Positions 1-6,522 of a DNA stretch of 14,286 nucleotides are shown here, piece after piece. Within the stretch, counting starts at the first letter, position 1; each line of letters starts with the position of its first letter. The notes below the pieces were generated by a model, which was not told the DNA's origin, did no database searches, and was given only the letters and a program-made list of their open reading frames with translations. Position numbers and translations under genes: made by a program. This stretch comes from JAJPJX01 sp964568355. GTDB lineage: Bacteria; Acidobacteriota; Terriglobia; Bryobacterales; Bryobacteraceae. The DNA lies in assembly GCA_964568355.1 (NCBI GenBank), contig CAZMRK010000247.1, positions 1 through 14,286 of the forward strand. Direction: 5' to 3'.

Positions 1-858
1 GTGGAACATGCGCTCTGGGACGCCGTAGGCAAGGCGGTGGACCGCCCGGTGGCCCAGGTTCTCGGGGGCGCCCGCGACCGCCTCAAGGTCTATCGCACCT
101 GCGTTTTTCCGGGCAAGGCGGATCAGTCCGATGTCGCCTACGAGACGCAGGCGCAGTTTGCCGCTCGGCTTCAGAAAAGCGGCTACAAGGGCATCAAGGT
201 CCGCGCGTGGCGGCCGCGCCCGATGGACGACGTGGAGATGGTCGGCGTCATGCGGCGTGCCGTCGGCGATGATTTCCACATCATGCTCGATCGGACGGCG
301 GTCCGGCCCGGGTGGGTCTGGAGCTATCCCACGGCGCTCGAAGTCTGCCGCGGCCTCGAAAAGCATCATGCCTACTGGCTGGAGGAGCCTTTCGACGGAT
401 ACGACTTGCTGGGGCCGGCGCGGCTTGCCGCCGAGGTCGGCATTTTGATCACGGGCGGCGAACTCGGCAACAGCGTTTACCATTTTCTGAATTTTCTGCT
501 GCACAAGACCTACGACGTCGTGCAGCCGGACACGCGCATCTGCGGCGGCATCTGGATGGCGAAGAAGATCTCCGTTCTGGCCGAGTCTTTCGGCGTACCG
601 TGCATTCAGCACGGCAACAGCGGTCTTTCTTTGGCCGGTTATATCCAGGCAGGCTGTTCCATGACCAATTGCCAATGGCAGGAGATCATCGGCGGGCCGA
701 ATCTGCCGGAGGAGGAATGGGCGCCGGCGCTGAAGCTGCTCCGCACACCGCAGGCCTTCCCGATCCAGGATGGCTATGTGCTGCTGCCGAATTTGCCCGG
801 CCTGGGCCTGGATGTGAATGAGGATGCCATCCGCGAATACCGGGGGAAACATGCTTAG
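1..858 (+). CDS. Mandelate racemase/muconate lactonizing enzyme family protein (enolase superfamily), 5'-truncated
   Basis: This is the C-terminal ~285 residues of an enolase-superfamily enzyme, which abstracts a proton next to a carboxylate using Mg2+. The GTG at base 1 is not a real start: by alignment with the next gene it is an internal codon matching residue 107 there, so about 106 N-terminal residues lie outside the window. Counting from base 1, the expected barrel residues are visible: K66-x-R68 (IKVRAW), metal ligands D97 (MLDRT), E128 (WLEEPF) and E154 (TGGE), the likely dyad D177 (VQPD) and H204 (QHG), and a late E228 (WQE). This pattern fits the mandelate racemase subgroup (sugar-acid dehydratases and epimerases), but the substrate cannot be read from sequence. 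Whether it has an export signal is unknown. Its stop overlaps the next gene's start by 8 nt, so the pair is probably one operon. Confidence 0.9.
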   Translation: MEHALWDAVGKAVDRPVAQVLGGARDRLKVYRTCVFPGKADQSDVAYETQAQFAARLQKSGYKGIKVRAWRPRPMDDVEMVGVMRRAVGDDFHIMLDRTAVRPGWVWSYPTALEVCRGLEKHHAYWLEEPFDGYDLLGPARLAAEVGILITGGELGNSVYHFLNFLLHKTYDVVQPDTRICGGIWMAKKISVLAESFGVPCIQHGNSGLSLAGYIQAGCSMTNCQWQEIIGGPNLPEEEWAPALKLLRTPQAFPIQDGYVLLPNLPGLGLDVNEDAIREYRGKHA

Positions 859-2032
859 CCGGCGCCAATTCCTGCTGACCGGGGCCAGCCTTCCGGCTTT
901 GGCCCGGCTGTCGGCCGCGGTAAAGCCCGTTCGCATTACCGAGGTCGATCTGTACGAGATCGATTTACCGGTCACCAGCACCGAAGCGGAGGCTGGTGTG
1001 ATGCATCGCTATGCGGTCGCCGAGATCCGTACCGATGCCGGAATCACCGGCTATTCCTTCGCCGGGCACCCACGCAGCGTGCTCCCCCAGGTGAAATCCT
1101 TGCTGGTGGGCAAGGACCTCTTTGCGGTGGAACAGCACGTCCACGCCGGTCTTTATCGCTGGGGCGGTATCGAACATGCTCTATGGGACGCCATCGGTAA
1201 AATCGCCAAACAGCCGGTGTACAAGCTGCTCGGCGGCAACAAGACCAGTGTCCGCGCGTACTTGACCTGTGTGTGGAAGGGCAATCCCGATCAGTCCCAC
1301 GTGCCGTACCGGGAGCAGGCGGCCATGGCTTCGCGCATCCGGCAGGCGGGTTTTCACGGCATGAAGATTCGCGCCTGGCGGCCTTATCCACTTGACGACG
1401 CCGAGGCCTGCGCCGTCATCAAGGGAGCCACCGGTTCGGACTTTCACCTGATGTTCGACCGCACCGCCCATGCGCCGGAGGTAGTGGGGCAGAAGGTCTG
1501 GCCATATGAAATCGGGTTGAAGGTGGCCCGGGCACTCGAAAAGAACGGGGCCTCCTGGCTGGAGGAGCCGTTCGCCCGCGATGACTATGAATCACCGGCG
1601 CGTCTTGCTCGCGAGGTAGACCTGCCAATTACCGGCGGCGAAGGCTACGTGGGTATCGATGCGTTTCGCGAGTGCCTGCTGCACCAGACCTACGACATCC
1701 TTCAGCCGGAGGGCCGTGGTTCAGGCGGAATCTTCACTGTACGCAAAGCGGCGACTCTGGCGGAATCTTTCCACGTTCCCGTCATTCTGCATGGAACCAT
1801 GGGGCTGCTGCTGGCCGGATGGCTCAATGCCACGCTCGCCATCGGCGCGGAGTGGCAGGAGGTCGCGCTGATTACTCCGCCTCTGCTACCCCAGGAACAG
1901 TGGGCTCCCGCGCTGAAGATCCTCAAGACCAAGGAAGTATTTGCGATCCGGAACGGCGAACTGCTGGCGCCCGAATATCCGGGCTTGGGCTTCGATATCG
2001 ACGAAGAGGCGCTCCGCCGCTATCGCGTGTGA
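851..2032 (+). CDS. Tat-exported mandelate racemase/muconate lactonizing enzyme family protein
   Basis: A 393-residue enolase-superfamily protein, paralogous to the preceding gene (roughly half identical by eye). I chose the ATG at 851 rather than the in-frame ATG at 818 because it follows a G-rich ribosome site (CGGGGGAAAC) and puts a Tat motif at residues 3-8 (SRRQFL), followed by a short hydrophobic stretch, so export to the periplasm is likely. The capping domain spans about residues 25-150 and the barrel follows. Expected active-site residues: K172-x-R174, metal ligands D203, E238 and E264, H314 (LHG) and E337 (WQE). The position matching dyad residue D177 of the upstream paralogue is Glu here (E287, QPEGRGSGG), which may change or weaken catalysis. 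ATG and the upstream TAG overlap (ATGCTTAG), suggesting translational coupling. The family call is firm; the reaction and substrate are unknown. Confidence 0.9.
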   Translation: MLSRRQFLLTGASLPALARLSAAVKPVRITEVDLYEIDLPVTSTEAEAGVMHRYAVAEIRTDAGITGYSFAGHPRSVLPQVKSLLVGKDLFAVEQHVHAGLYRWGGIEHALWDAIGKIAKQPVYKLLGGNKTSVRAYLTCVWKGNPDQSHVPYREQAAMASRIRQAGFHGMKIRAWRPYPLDDAEACAVIKGATGSDFHLMFDRTAHAPEVVGQKVWPYEIGLKVARALEKNGASWLEEPFARDDYESPARLAREVDLPITGGEGYVGIDAFRECLLHQTYDILQPEGRGSGGIFTVRKAATLAESFHVPVILHGTMGLLLAGWLNATLAIGAEWQEVALITPPLLPQEQWAPALKILKTKEVFAIRNGELLAPEYPGLGFDIDEEALRRYRV

Positions 2033-2047
2033 ATAGGGGCACCGAGG

Positions 2048-2111
2048 GCAACCCGGGAACGGGCAGCGAATTTCGCAGGTGCGGCGAAATTCATGCCAGT
2101 CCCCGGGTTGC
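2048..2111. terminator. Nested inverted repeat between convergent genes, putative bidirectional terminator
   Basis: Three stacked arms fold this 64-nt segment into one long hairpin. The outer arm is 10 bp (GCAACCCGGG at 2048-2057 with 2102-2111), the middle arm 4 bp (2062-2065 with 2094-2097), and the top arm 9 bp (GAATTTCGC at 2068-2076 with 2084-2092) around a 7-nt loop. It starts 15 nt after the stop of the enolase-family gene and ends 9 nt before the stop of the convergent peroxidase gene, so it can act on both transcripts. There is no T-tract on either side, so it is not a textbook intrinsic terminator. It could instead be an RNA-stabilising 3' end or a dispersed palindromic repeat. Confidence 0.55.
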
Positions 2112-2120
2112 AATGTACTC

Positions 2121-3269
2121 TTACGGCAGCAGGGCTGAGGCCAGTGGTGTGTGCAGCCGTGTCTGCTGGGTGTTCTTCGTTTCGGGCGGTCCCACATTCG
2201 GCGGCATCTCGCCGGTCAGGGACTTCAGGAATGCCAGCAGATCGGCACGCTCCGTCGGCGTAAGGAAGTCCAGAGAGTGGATCTCCTTATCGCGATAGGG
2301 GCTGGATGTTCCGCCGCCGATGTAGAACTCCACCACATCCTCAAGCGTCTTCAGGGAACCATCGTGCATGTACGGCGCGGTCTGCGCGATGTTCCGCAAG
2401 GACGGTGTTTTGAATGCTCCGTGATCGGCCTCCATCTTGCTGATGGCGAAGCGCCCTTCATCGGTCAGTTCACCCTTTCCATTAATTCCCACTCCCAGGT
2501 TGTGGTATTTGTTGTCGGTGAACAGGGCGAATTTCTGATCGATGGTGTGGCACACGACGCAGTTTCCTTTGTTCTCCTTGCGGAAGACCTCGAGACCGCG
2601 GATCGCCGCCGGGCTCATCGCCTTCTTGTCGCCGCCGAAATAGTACTTGTCAAACGGCGAATTGCCGCTGATTACGGTGCGCTCAAAGGAAGCGATGCAT
2701 TTTTCCACTTTTTCGTAGGTGACGGGGCCGGGGCCAAAGGCCTTCTCGAATGCCGCGACATAGGTGGGGTCCGCGGACAGCTTCTTTACAACATCCGGCA
2801 TGGTGTGCGCCATCTCGACTGGATTTTCCACCGGTCCTTCCGCCTGTTTTTCCAGGCTCGGCGCTCTACCGTCCCAGAACTGCACGGTGAAATAGGCCGA
2901 ATTGAAAACAGTCGGCGCGTTGCGCGATCCGGTCTTGCCATGCACACCGGTCGAGACACGCCTGCCGTCGGAAAAGCCGAGCCCCGGGCTGTGGCAGCTC
3001 GCGCAGGAAACCGTGCCGTCTATAGAAAACGCGGTGTCGTAGTACAACCTCCGGCCCAGGGCGATCGTTTCTGCCGTGGGTGGGTTGTCGGGCGGGATAG
3101 GAACAGGGGGCAGTCCTAAAGGCGCCTTGATTTCCACCGGCGTCCCGATTGGCCGCGCAGGCGCGACAGCCGTCGTCTGCTTCTGTTCCTGGTTGGGTCC
3201 GGCGCACGAGCAAAGCAGGACCATTGCTCCCATCAGAACGAGGGAGGGTACAGCCGTTCGAGAATACAT
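2121..3269 (-). CDS. Di-heme cytochrome c peroxidase/MauG-family lipoprotein
   Basis: A 382-residue c-type di-heme protein. Heme motifs are CASCH (C89, C92, H93) and CVVCH (C237, C240, H241). Spacing matches bacterial CcpA peroxidases as I recall them: the two heme His are 148 apart (146 in Pseudomonas), inter-heme Trp W132 is 39 after H93, and E152 sits where the catalytic Glu belongs. H110 is close to the position of the removable distal His. Y316 lies where CcpA has its Met ligand, as in MauG. The N-terminus (VLLCSCAG) looks like a lipoprotein signal with C22 the likely lipidated residue, although the lipobox is weak. A longer reading starting at 3305 is rejected because that ATG lies inside the -10 box; the ATG at 3269 has GGAGA about 11 nt upstream. 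Likely role: periplasmic peroxide reduction or oxidation of an unknown partner. Confidence 0.9.
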   Translation of the reverse strand: MYSRTAVPSLVLMGAMVLLCSCAGPNQEQKQTTAVAPARPIGTPVEIKAPLGLPPVPIPPDNPPTAETIALGRRLYYDTAFSIDGTVSCASCHSPGLGFSDGRRVSTGVHGKTGSRNAPTVFNSAYFTVQFWDGRAPSLEKQAEGPVENPVEMAHTMPDVVKKLSADPTYVAAFEKAFGPGPVTYEKVEKCIASFERTVISGNSPFDKYYFGGDKKAMSPAAIRGLEVFRKENKGNCVVCHTIDQKFALFTDNKYHNLGVGINGKGELTDEGRFAISKMEADHGAFKTPSLRNIAQTAPYMHDGSLKTLEDVVEFYIGGGTSSPYRDKEIHSLDFLTPTERADLLAFLKSLTGEMPPNVGPPETKNTQQTRLHTPLASALLP

Positions 3270-3303
3270 GAAGCGCTTGTTCTCCGAGTGGTAGTGAAAC
3301 CAC

Positions 3304-3309
3304 ATTATA
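3304..3309 (-). promoter_or_regulatory. -10 box of the di-heme peroxidase promoter
   Basis: On the minus strand this reads TATAAT, a perfect -10 hexamer. Transcription would begin near 3297, giving a leader of about 28 nt with GGAGA before the ATG at 3269. No convincing -35 is seen at 16-18 bp upstream. A 5-bp inverted repeat (GTGGT at 3288-3292 with ACCAC at 3299-3303) lies over the predicted start of the transcript. The placement supports the shorter protein start. Confidence 0.5.
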
Positions 3310-3378
3310 TGCTCACTGGCGCTCGATGGTGTAGTGATTCTGATTCGGGCCGGTTCGGCTCCACCACCGGCGGGGCTC

Positions 3379-3387
3379 TGCTATAAC
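3379..3387 (+). promoter_or_regulatory. Extended -10 box of the M28 peptidase gene, placed for a leaderless mRNA
   Basis: TGCTATAAC matches the extended -10 pattern TGnTATAAT at all but the last base. Its last base, 3387, is exactly 7 nt before the A of the ATG at 3394, so initiation at the usual distance would start the mRNA at the start codon. No Shine-Dalgarno sequence is visible upstream of that ATG, which agrees with a leaderless message. There is no good -35 at normal spacing, which extended -10 promoters can do without. Confidence 0.45.
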
Positions 3388-3393
3388 TGCATC

Positions 3394-5658
3394 ATGCGTA
3401 TTTGCCGCTATTGCCTTGGGCTTCTCCTGGCTTTTTTCGTTCTTAGCGCCGCTGCTGTCGACGAGCCTGGTCCGCTGCTCGGTTATTCCGCGGCGGCGGC
3501 CCGCGCCCAGCGGGACTGGGAGACCCGGTTCCGCGCCGTCCCCGATGTAAAGAATCTCCGCGATTATATGGAGCACCTCTCCGCCCGCCCGCATCACGTG
3601 GGGTCGGCTTATGACAAAGAAAACGCGGAGTGGATCCTGGCCAAGTTCCGGTCCTGGGGGCTCGATGCCCGGATCGAGACATTCGACGTTCTGTTTCCCA
3701 CGCCCAAGGAGCGCGCCGTCGAGCTGCTGCGTCCTACGCGCTTCACCGCCCAACTGCGAGAGCCGGCCGTGGCCGGCGATCCCACTTCCAGCCAGCAGAA
3801 CGAGCAGCTTCCCACCTATAACGCCTATTCAACCGATGGGGACGTGACCGGCCGTCTGGTGTACGTGAATTACGGCGTGCCCGACGACTATGAGCAACTG
3901 GAGCGCCTTGGAATTTCGGTCAAAGGGGCTATTGTGATTGCCCGTTACGGCGGGTCGTGGCGCGGTATCAAGGTCAAAGTCGCGGCCGAGCACGGCGCGG
4001 TGGGCTGCCTGATTTATTCCGATCCGATGGATGACGGGTATTCCCAGGGAGAGGTCTTCCCTGCCGGACCATATCGCCCGGAGCATGGTGTGCAGCGCGG
4101 CAGCGTCATGGACATGCCGGTGTATCCGGGTGATCCCCTGACCCCGGGTGTCGGCGCGACTGCTAACGCCAAGCGGTTGAAGATCGAAGAAGCCAAAACC
4201 ATCACCAAAATTCCGGTGCTGCCGATCAGCTATGGCGATGCGCGTCCGCTGCTGGCCGCGCTTACCGGTCCGGTCGCTCCCAAGGCCTGGCGCGGCACGC
4301 TCCCCATTACGTATCGCATCGGTCCGGGTCCGGCCGAGGTGCATCTCAAGGCAAAGTTCAACTGGGACATCAAACGCCTGTACAACGTGATCGTGCAGAT
4401 TCCGGGTTCCGCGGATTCGGATGAGTGGATTATCCGCGGTAATCACCACGATGCGTGGGTGAATGGCGCGGAGGATCCGGTCTCAGGCGCCGCTGCGCTG
4501 ATGGAAGAGGCACGGGGCCTGGCCGAACTCCTCAAGCAGGGATGGAAGCCTCGCCGCACTATTGTCTATTGCGTGTGGGACGGCGAGGAAGAAGGGCTTC
4601 TGGGCTCGACCGAGTGGGCCGAGGAACATGCGGACGAACTCAGGCGCAAAGGGGTGGTCTATCTCAATACGGACGGCAACGGCCGCGGATACCTGAGCAT
4701 GTCGGGTTCTCATACCCTGGAGAAATTCATCAACGGGGTCGCGCGCGACATTGTGGATCCCGAGAAAAATATCTCGGTCTGGAAGCGCTTGCAGCTTCGA
4801 GAGATCTCGGAGGCCGCGAACAAGCAGGAGGTGCGAAGCCGGCCGGATCTGCGCATCGGCGCTCTCGGCTCCGGCTCGGACTTCACCGCCTTTCTCGACC
4901 ACCTGGGCGTTGCCAGCCTCAACCTCAGTTTCGGCGGGGAGGACGGTGGCGGGATCTATCACTCCATCTACGACGACTTCTACTGGTACACGCACTTCAA
5001 CGACACCACTTTTGTGTATGGGCGGGCTCTGGCGCAAACTGTGGGGACGGCTGTCCTGCGGCTGGCCAGCGCCGAGCTTCTGCCTTACGATTTCGGCGGT
5101 TTCAGCAATACGATCGAGCGCTATCTCGATGAGTTGCAGAAGCTCGCGCGCGACCGCCGGGAGCAGGTGATCGAGCGCAATCGCGAGATCGACGAGGGCG
5201 TATTCTCGGCGATTGCGGATCCGAAGAAGACGTTGATTCCGCCCAAGCGCCAGACCGTCCCGCCGTTTCTGAGCTTTGCGCCGCTTCAGAACGGGTTGGC
5301 CGCTCTTAGCCGTACGGCCGAACGCTACGAGAAGGCGGTAGCCAAAGCGTCGGAAAACGGAGGAGGCGCCCTGGCCCGCGCTTCCCTGCGGGAAGTCAAC
5401 GCCAAGCTGGTGGAGAGCGAGCGGATGTTGACGCTGCCCGATGGTCTGCCCGGCCGCCCCTGGTTCAAGCATCAGATCTACGCTCCCGGCTTTTATACCG
5501 GCTATGGCGTCAAGACCATTCCGGCGGTGCGGGAAGCGATCGAGCAGAGCCAGTGGAAGGAGGCCCAGGAGCAGATCGACCGGGTGGGCAAGGTTCTGGA
5601 AAACGTCGGCGAGACGATCGACTCCGCGGCAGCCGGGCTGGAGCGAGCCGCGATGTAG
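3394..5658 (+). CDS. Secreted M28 metallopeptidase, glutamate carboxypeptidase II (PSMA)-like
   Basis: A 754-residue di-zinc peptidase with the full GCPII layout: signal peptide (residues 1 to about 22), PA domain inserted at about 110-320 (ARYGGSWRGIKVK), M28 catalytic core, and a C-terminal transferrin-receptor-like dimerisation domain starting near PYDFGGFSN. Zinc and catalytic residues are all present: H351, D361, E398 (general base), E399, D427 and H523 (IYHSIY). The motif GSTEWAEE that holds the calcium site in human GCPII is kept. Several glutamate-recognition residues are not: the positions of human N257, R534, R536 and K699 appear as S237, N510, S512 and I695, while R210 is kept as R190. 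It is therefore probably an aminopeptidase or carboxypeptidase of other specificity. I chose 3394 over the in-frame ATG at 3334 because it begins a clean signal peptide and fits the extended -10 box. It diverges from the peroxidase gene. Confidence 0.92.
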   Translation: MRICRYCLGLLLAFFVLSAAAVDEPGPLLGYSAAAARAQRDWETRFRAVPDVKNLRDYMEHLSARPHHVGSAYDKENAEWILAKFRSWGLDARIETFDVLFPTPKERAVELLRPTRFTAQLREPAVAGDPTSSQQNEQLPTYNAYSTDGDVTGRLVYVNYGVPDDYEQLERLGISVKGAIVIARYGGSWRGIKVKVAAEHGAVGCLIYSDPMDDGYSQGEVFPAGPYRPEHGVQRGSVMDMPVYPGDPLTPGVGATANAKRLKIEEAKTITKIPVLPISYGDARPLLAALTGPVAPKAWRGTLPITYRIGPGPAEVHLKAKFNWDIKRLYNVIVQIPGSADSDEWIIRGNHHDAWVNGAEDPVSGAAALMEEARGLAELLKQGWKPRRTIVYCVWDGEEEGLLGSTEWAEEHADELRRKGVVYLNTDGNGRGYLSMSGSHTLEKFINGVARDIVDPEKNISVWKRLQLREISEAANKQEVRSRPDLRIGALGSGSDFTAFLDHLGVASLNLSFGGEDGGGIYHSIYDDFYWYTHFNDTTFVYGRALAQTVGTAVLRLASAELLPYDFGGFSNTIERYLDELQKLARDRREQVIERNREIDEGVFSAIADPKKTLIPPKRQTVPPFLSFAPLQNGLAALSRTAERYEKAVAKASENGGGALARASLREVNAKLVESERMLTLPDGLPGRPWFKHQIYAPGFYTGYGVKTIPAVREAIEQSQWKEAQEQIDRVGKVLENVGETIDSAAAGLERAAM

Positions 5659-5665
5659 CTCGAAC

Positions 5666-5691
5666 TGCGGCGCTGCGCTGCTGTCGCCGCA
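5666..5691. terminator. Hairpin between convergent genes, putative bidirectional terminator
   Basis: TGCGGCG at 5666-5672 pairs perfectly with CGCCGCA at 5685-5691, around a 12-nt loop. The hairpin almost fills the 33-bp gap between the stop of the M28 peptidase gene (5658) and the stop of the convergent carbonic anhydrase gene (5692). No T-tract follows on either strand, so the terminator role is inferred from placement. Confidence 0.4.
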
Positions 5692-6483
5692 TCAACGGCT
5701 GGCGAGAACAGGTCTACCGTTCAGCGGCTGCACCGGACGGACATTCGCAGGATAAAGCTTGCCAAACGCCTGCATTTGGCCCAGGGAGATCTGGATCGGT
5801 GTGCGGAGCACGAACCAGGTGACGTGCTCGGTGCACGGCGGCGTAGTGAGCGACCCGGTAAACGTGTAATAGCCGCGGGTAGCGGGTAGCAGCCGGCTGG
5901 GATCGATACGGATATCCCTGGAGGTGTACTCCATCCCGGTTTCCAGGGGCAGGTGCCGCCATAAGGTTCGGATCGCGCCGTTCTCCTCACCGGGCTGGAT
6001 CAGGATGGCGACAACGGCGAGATTTCCGGAAGCATCCCGGTGGACCAGATGGACATCCATCCCAAACGCCTTACCCTCGATCCGCTCTTCGCTGGAATGG
6101 TGAAAGTGAAACTGCACCAGGTTATACCGTTTCCGGCCAACGGTTATATAGCCACCGCGCTCCTCTTCCACCATTACGGTGTGACCGTTATTGACGATGT
6201 GCAGAGGGGCCGGCCGATAGTGAAACCCGATGGGATGGAGCCTGGCTGTGCGAGCATGGCGAATGTCGATGGGGGATTGGCTTCGACCCTCTTTGCAGAC
6301 GGCGAAATCCTCTTGCAGGTCGCCCCAGTGCTCCGGGCCGCCTGCGCCGCTGTATCCCCAATGTGATACCTCCGGCCCTTTGTGCTCCGCGCCGGGGCCT
6401 TCCGCCGGAGCGAAGCCGGCGAAGGCAAAAAGCAGGATTCCACTGATAGAGAGGTTCGCGGCATGCCGCGGAATTCCGAACAT
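5692..6483 (-). CDS. Alpha-class carbonic anhydrase, secreted
   Basis: A 263-residue alpha-carbonic anhydrase that interconverts CO2 and bicarbonate in the periplasm. Zinc ligands are H126 and H128 (QFHFH) and H145 (VHLVH). Also visible are the proton-shuttle His H101 (NNGH), gatekeeper E132, T213/T214 (LTTPPC), the HWGY motif at 41-44 and QSPIDI at 69-74. C63 and C217 match the disulfide conserved in bacterial secreted members. The N-terminal hydrophobic segment at about 13-27 is a Sec signal peptide. The second-shell residue that is usually Glu is Asp here (D143). An in-frame TAG three codons upstream fixes the ATG at 6483. The only ribosome-site-like stretch (GAGAGG) ends 1 nt before the ATG and lies in a stem that encloses the start codon. 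The gene follows the propeller gene by 39 bp and is probably co-transcribed with it. Confidence 0.95.
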   Translation of the reverse strand: MFGIPRHAANLSISGILLFAFAGFAPAEGPGAEHKGPEVSHWGYSGAGGPEHWGDLQEDFAVCKEGRSQSPIDIRHARTARLHPIGFHYRPAPLHIVNNGHTVMVEEERGGYITVGRKRYNLVQFHFHHSSEERIEGKAFGMDVHLVHRDASGNLAVVAILIQPGEENGAIRTLWRHLPLETGMEYTSRDIRIDPSRLLPATRGYYTFTGSLTTPPCTEHVTWFVLRTPIQISLGQMQAFGKLYPANVRPVQPLNGRPVLASR

Positions 6484-6494
6484 GCCTCTCTATC
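6445..6494 (-). promoter_or_regulatory. Stem-loop enclosing the carbonic anhydrase start codon
   Basis: In the mRNA, GAUAGAGAGG (6494-6485) lies directly upstream of the AUG and is perfectly complementary over 10 bp to CCUCUCUAUC (6454-6445), which covers the end of codon 10 through codon 13. The pairing would bury the GAGAGG stretch and hold the AUG in the enclosed loop. Inside it lie a 14-bp perfect palindrome (CGCGGCATGCCGCG, 6457-6470) and an overlapping 10-bp palindrome (CGGAATTCCG, 6469-6478). The structure is seen in the sequence; translational control is inferred. Confidence 0.5.
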
Positions 6495-6522
6495 GGCGGA
6501 ATCGTGAAAGCGCAGGAGGCCG

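Noticed and set aside
2151..3119. 322-residue open frame on the plus strand, opposite the di-heme peroxidase gene
   Set aside because: The minus-strand frame has two heme motifs and all family landmarks. The plus frame shows no domain or signal and is explained by high-GC codon use.
3291..3337. 7-bp direct repeat GTAGTGA at 3291-3297 and 3331-3337, exactly 40 bp apart, flanking the peroxidase -10 box
   Set aside because: The spacing of about four helical turns is suggestive of an operator, but a 7-bp repeat in a 124-bp region is expected by chance fairly often, and the surrounding bases do not match well.
4483..5472. 329-residue open frame on the minus strand, opposite the M28 peptidase
   Set aside because: It lies entirely inside a gene with all zinc ligands intact. 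The composition is shadow-like, with no recognisable motif.
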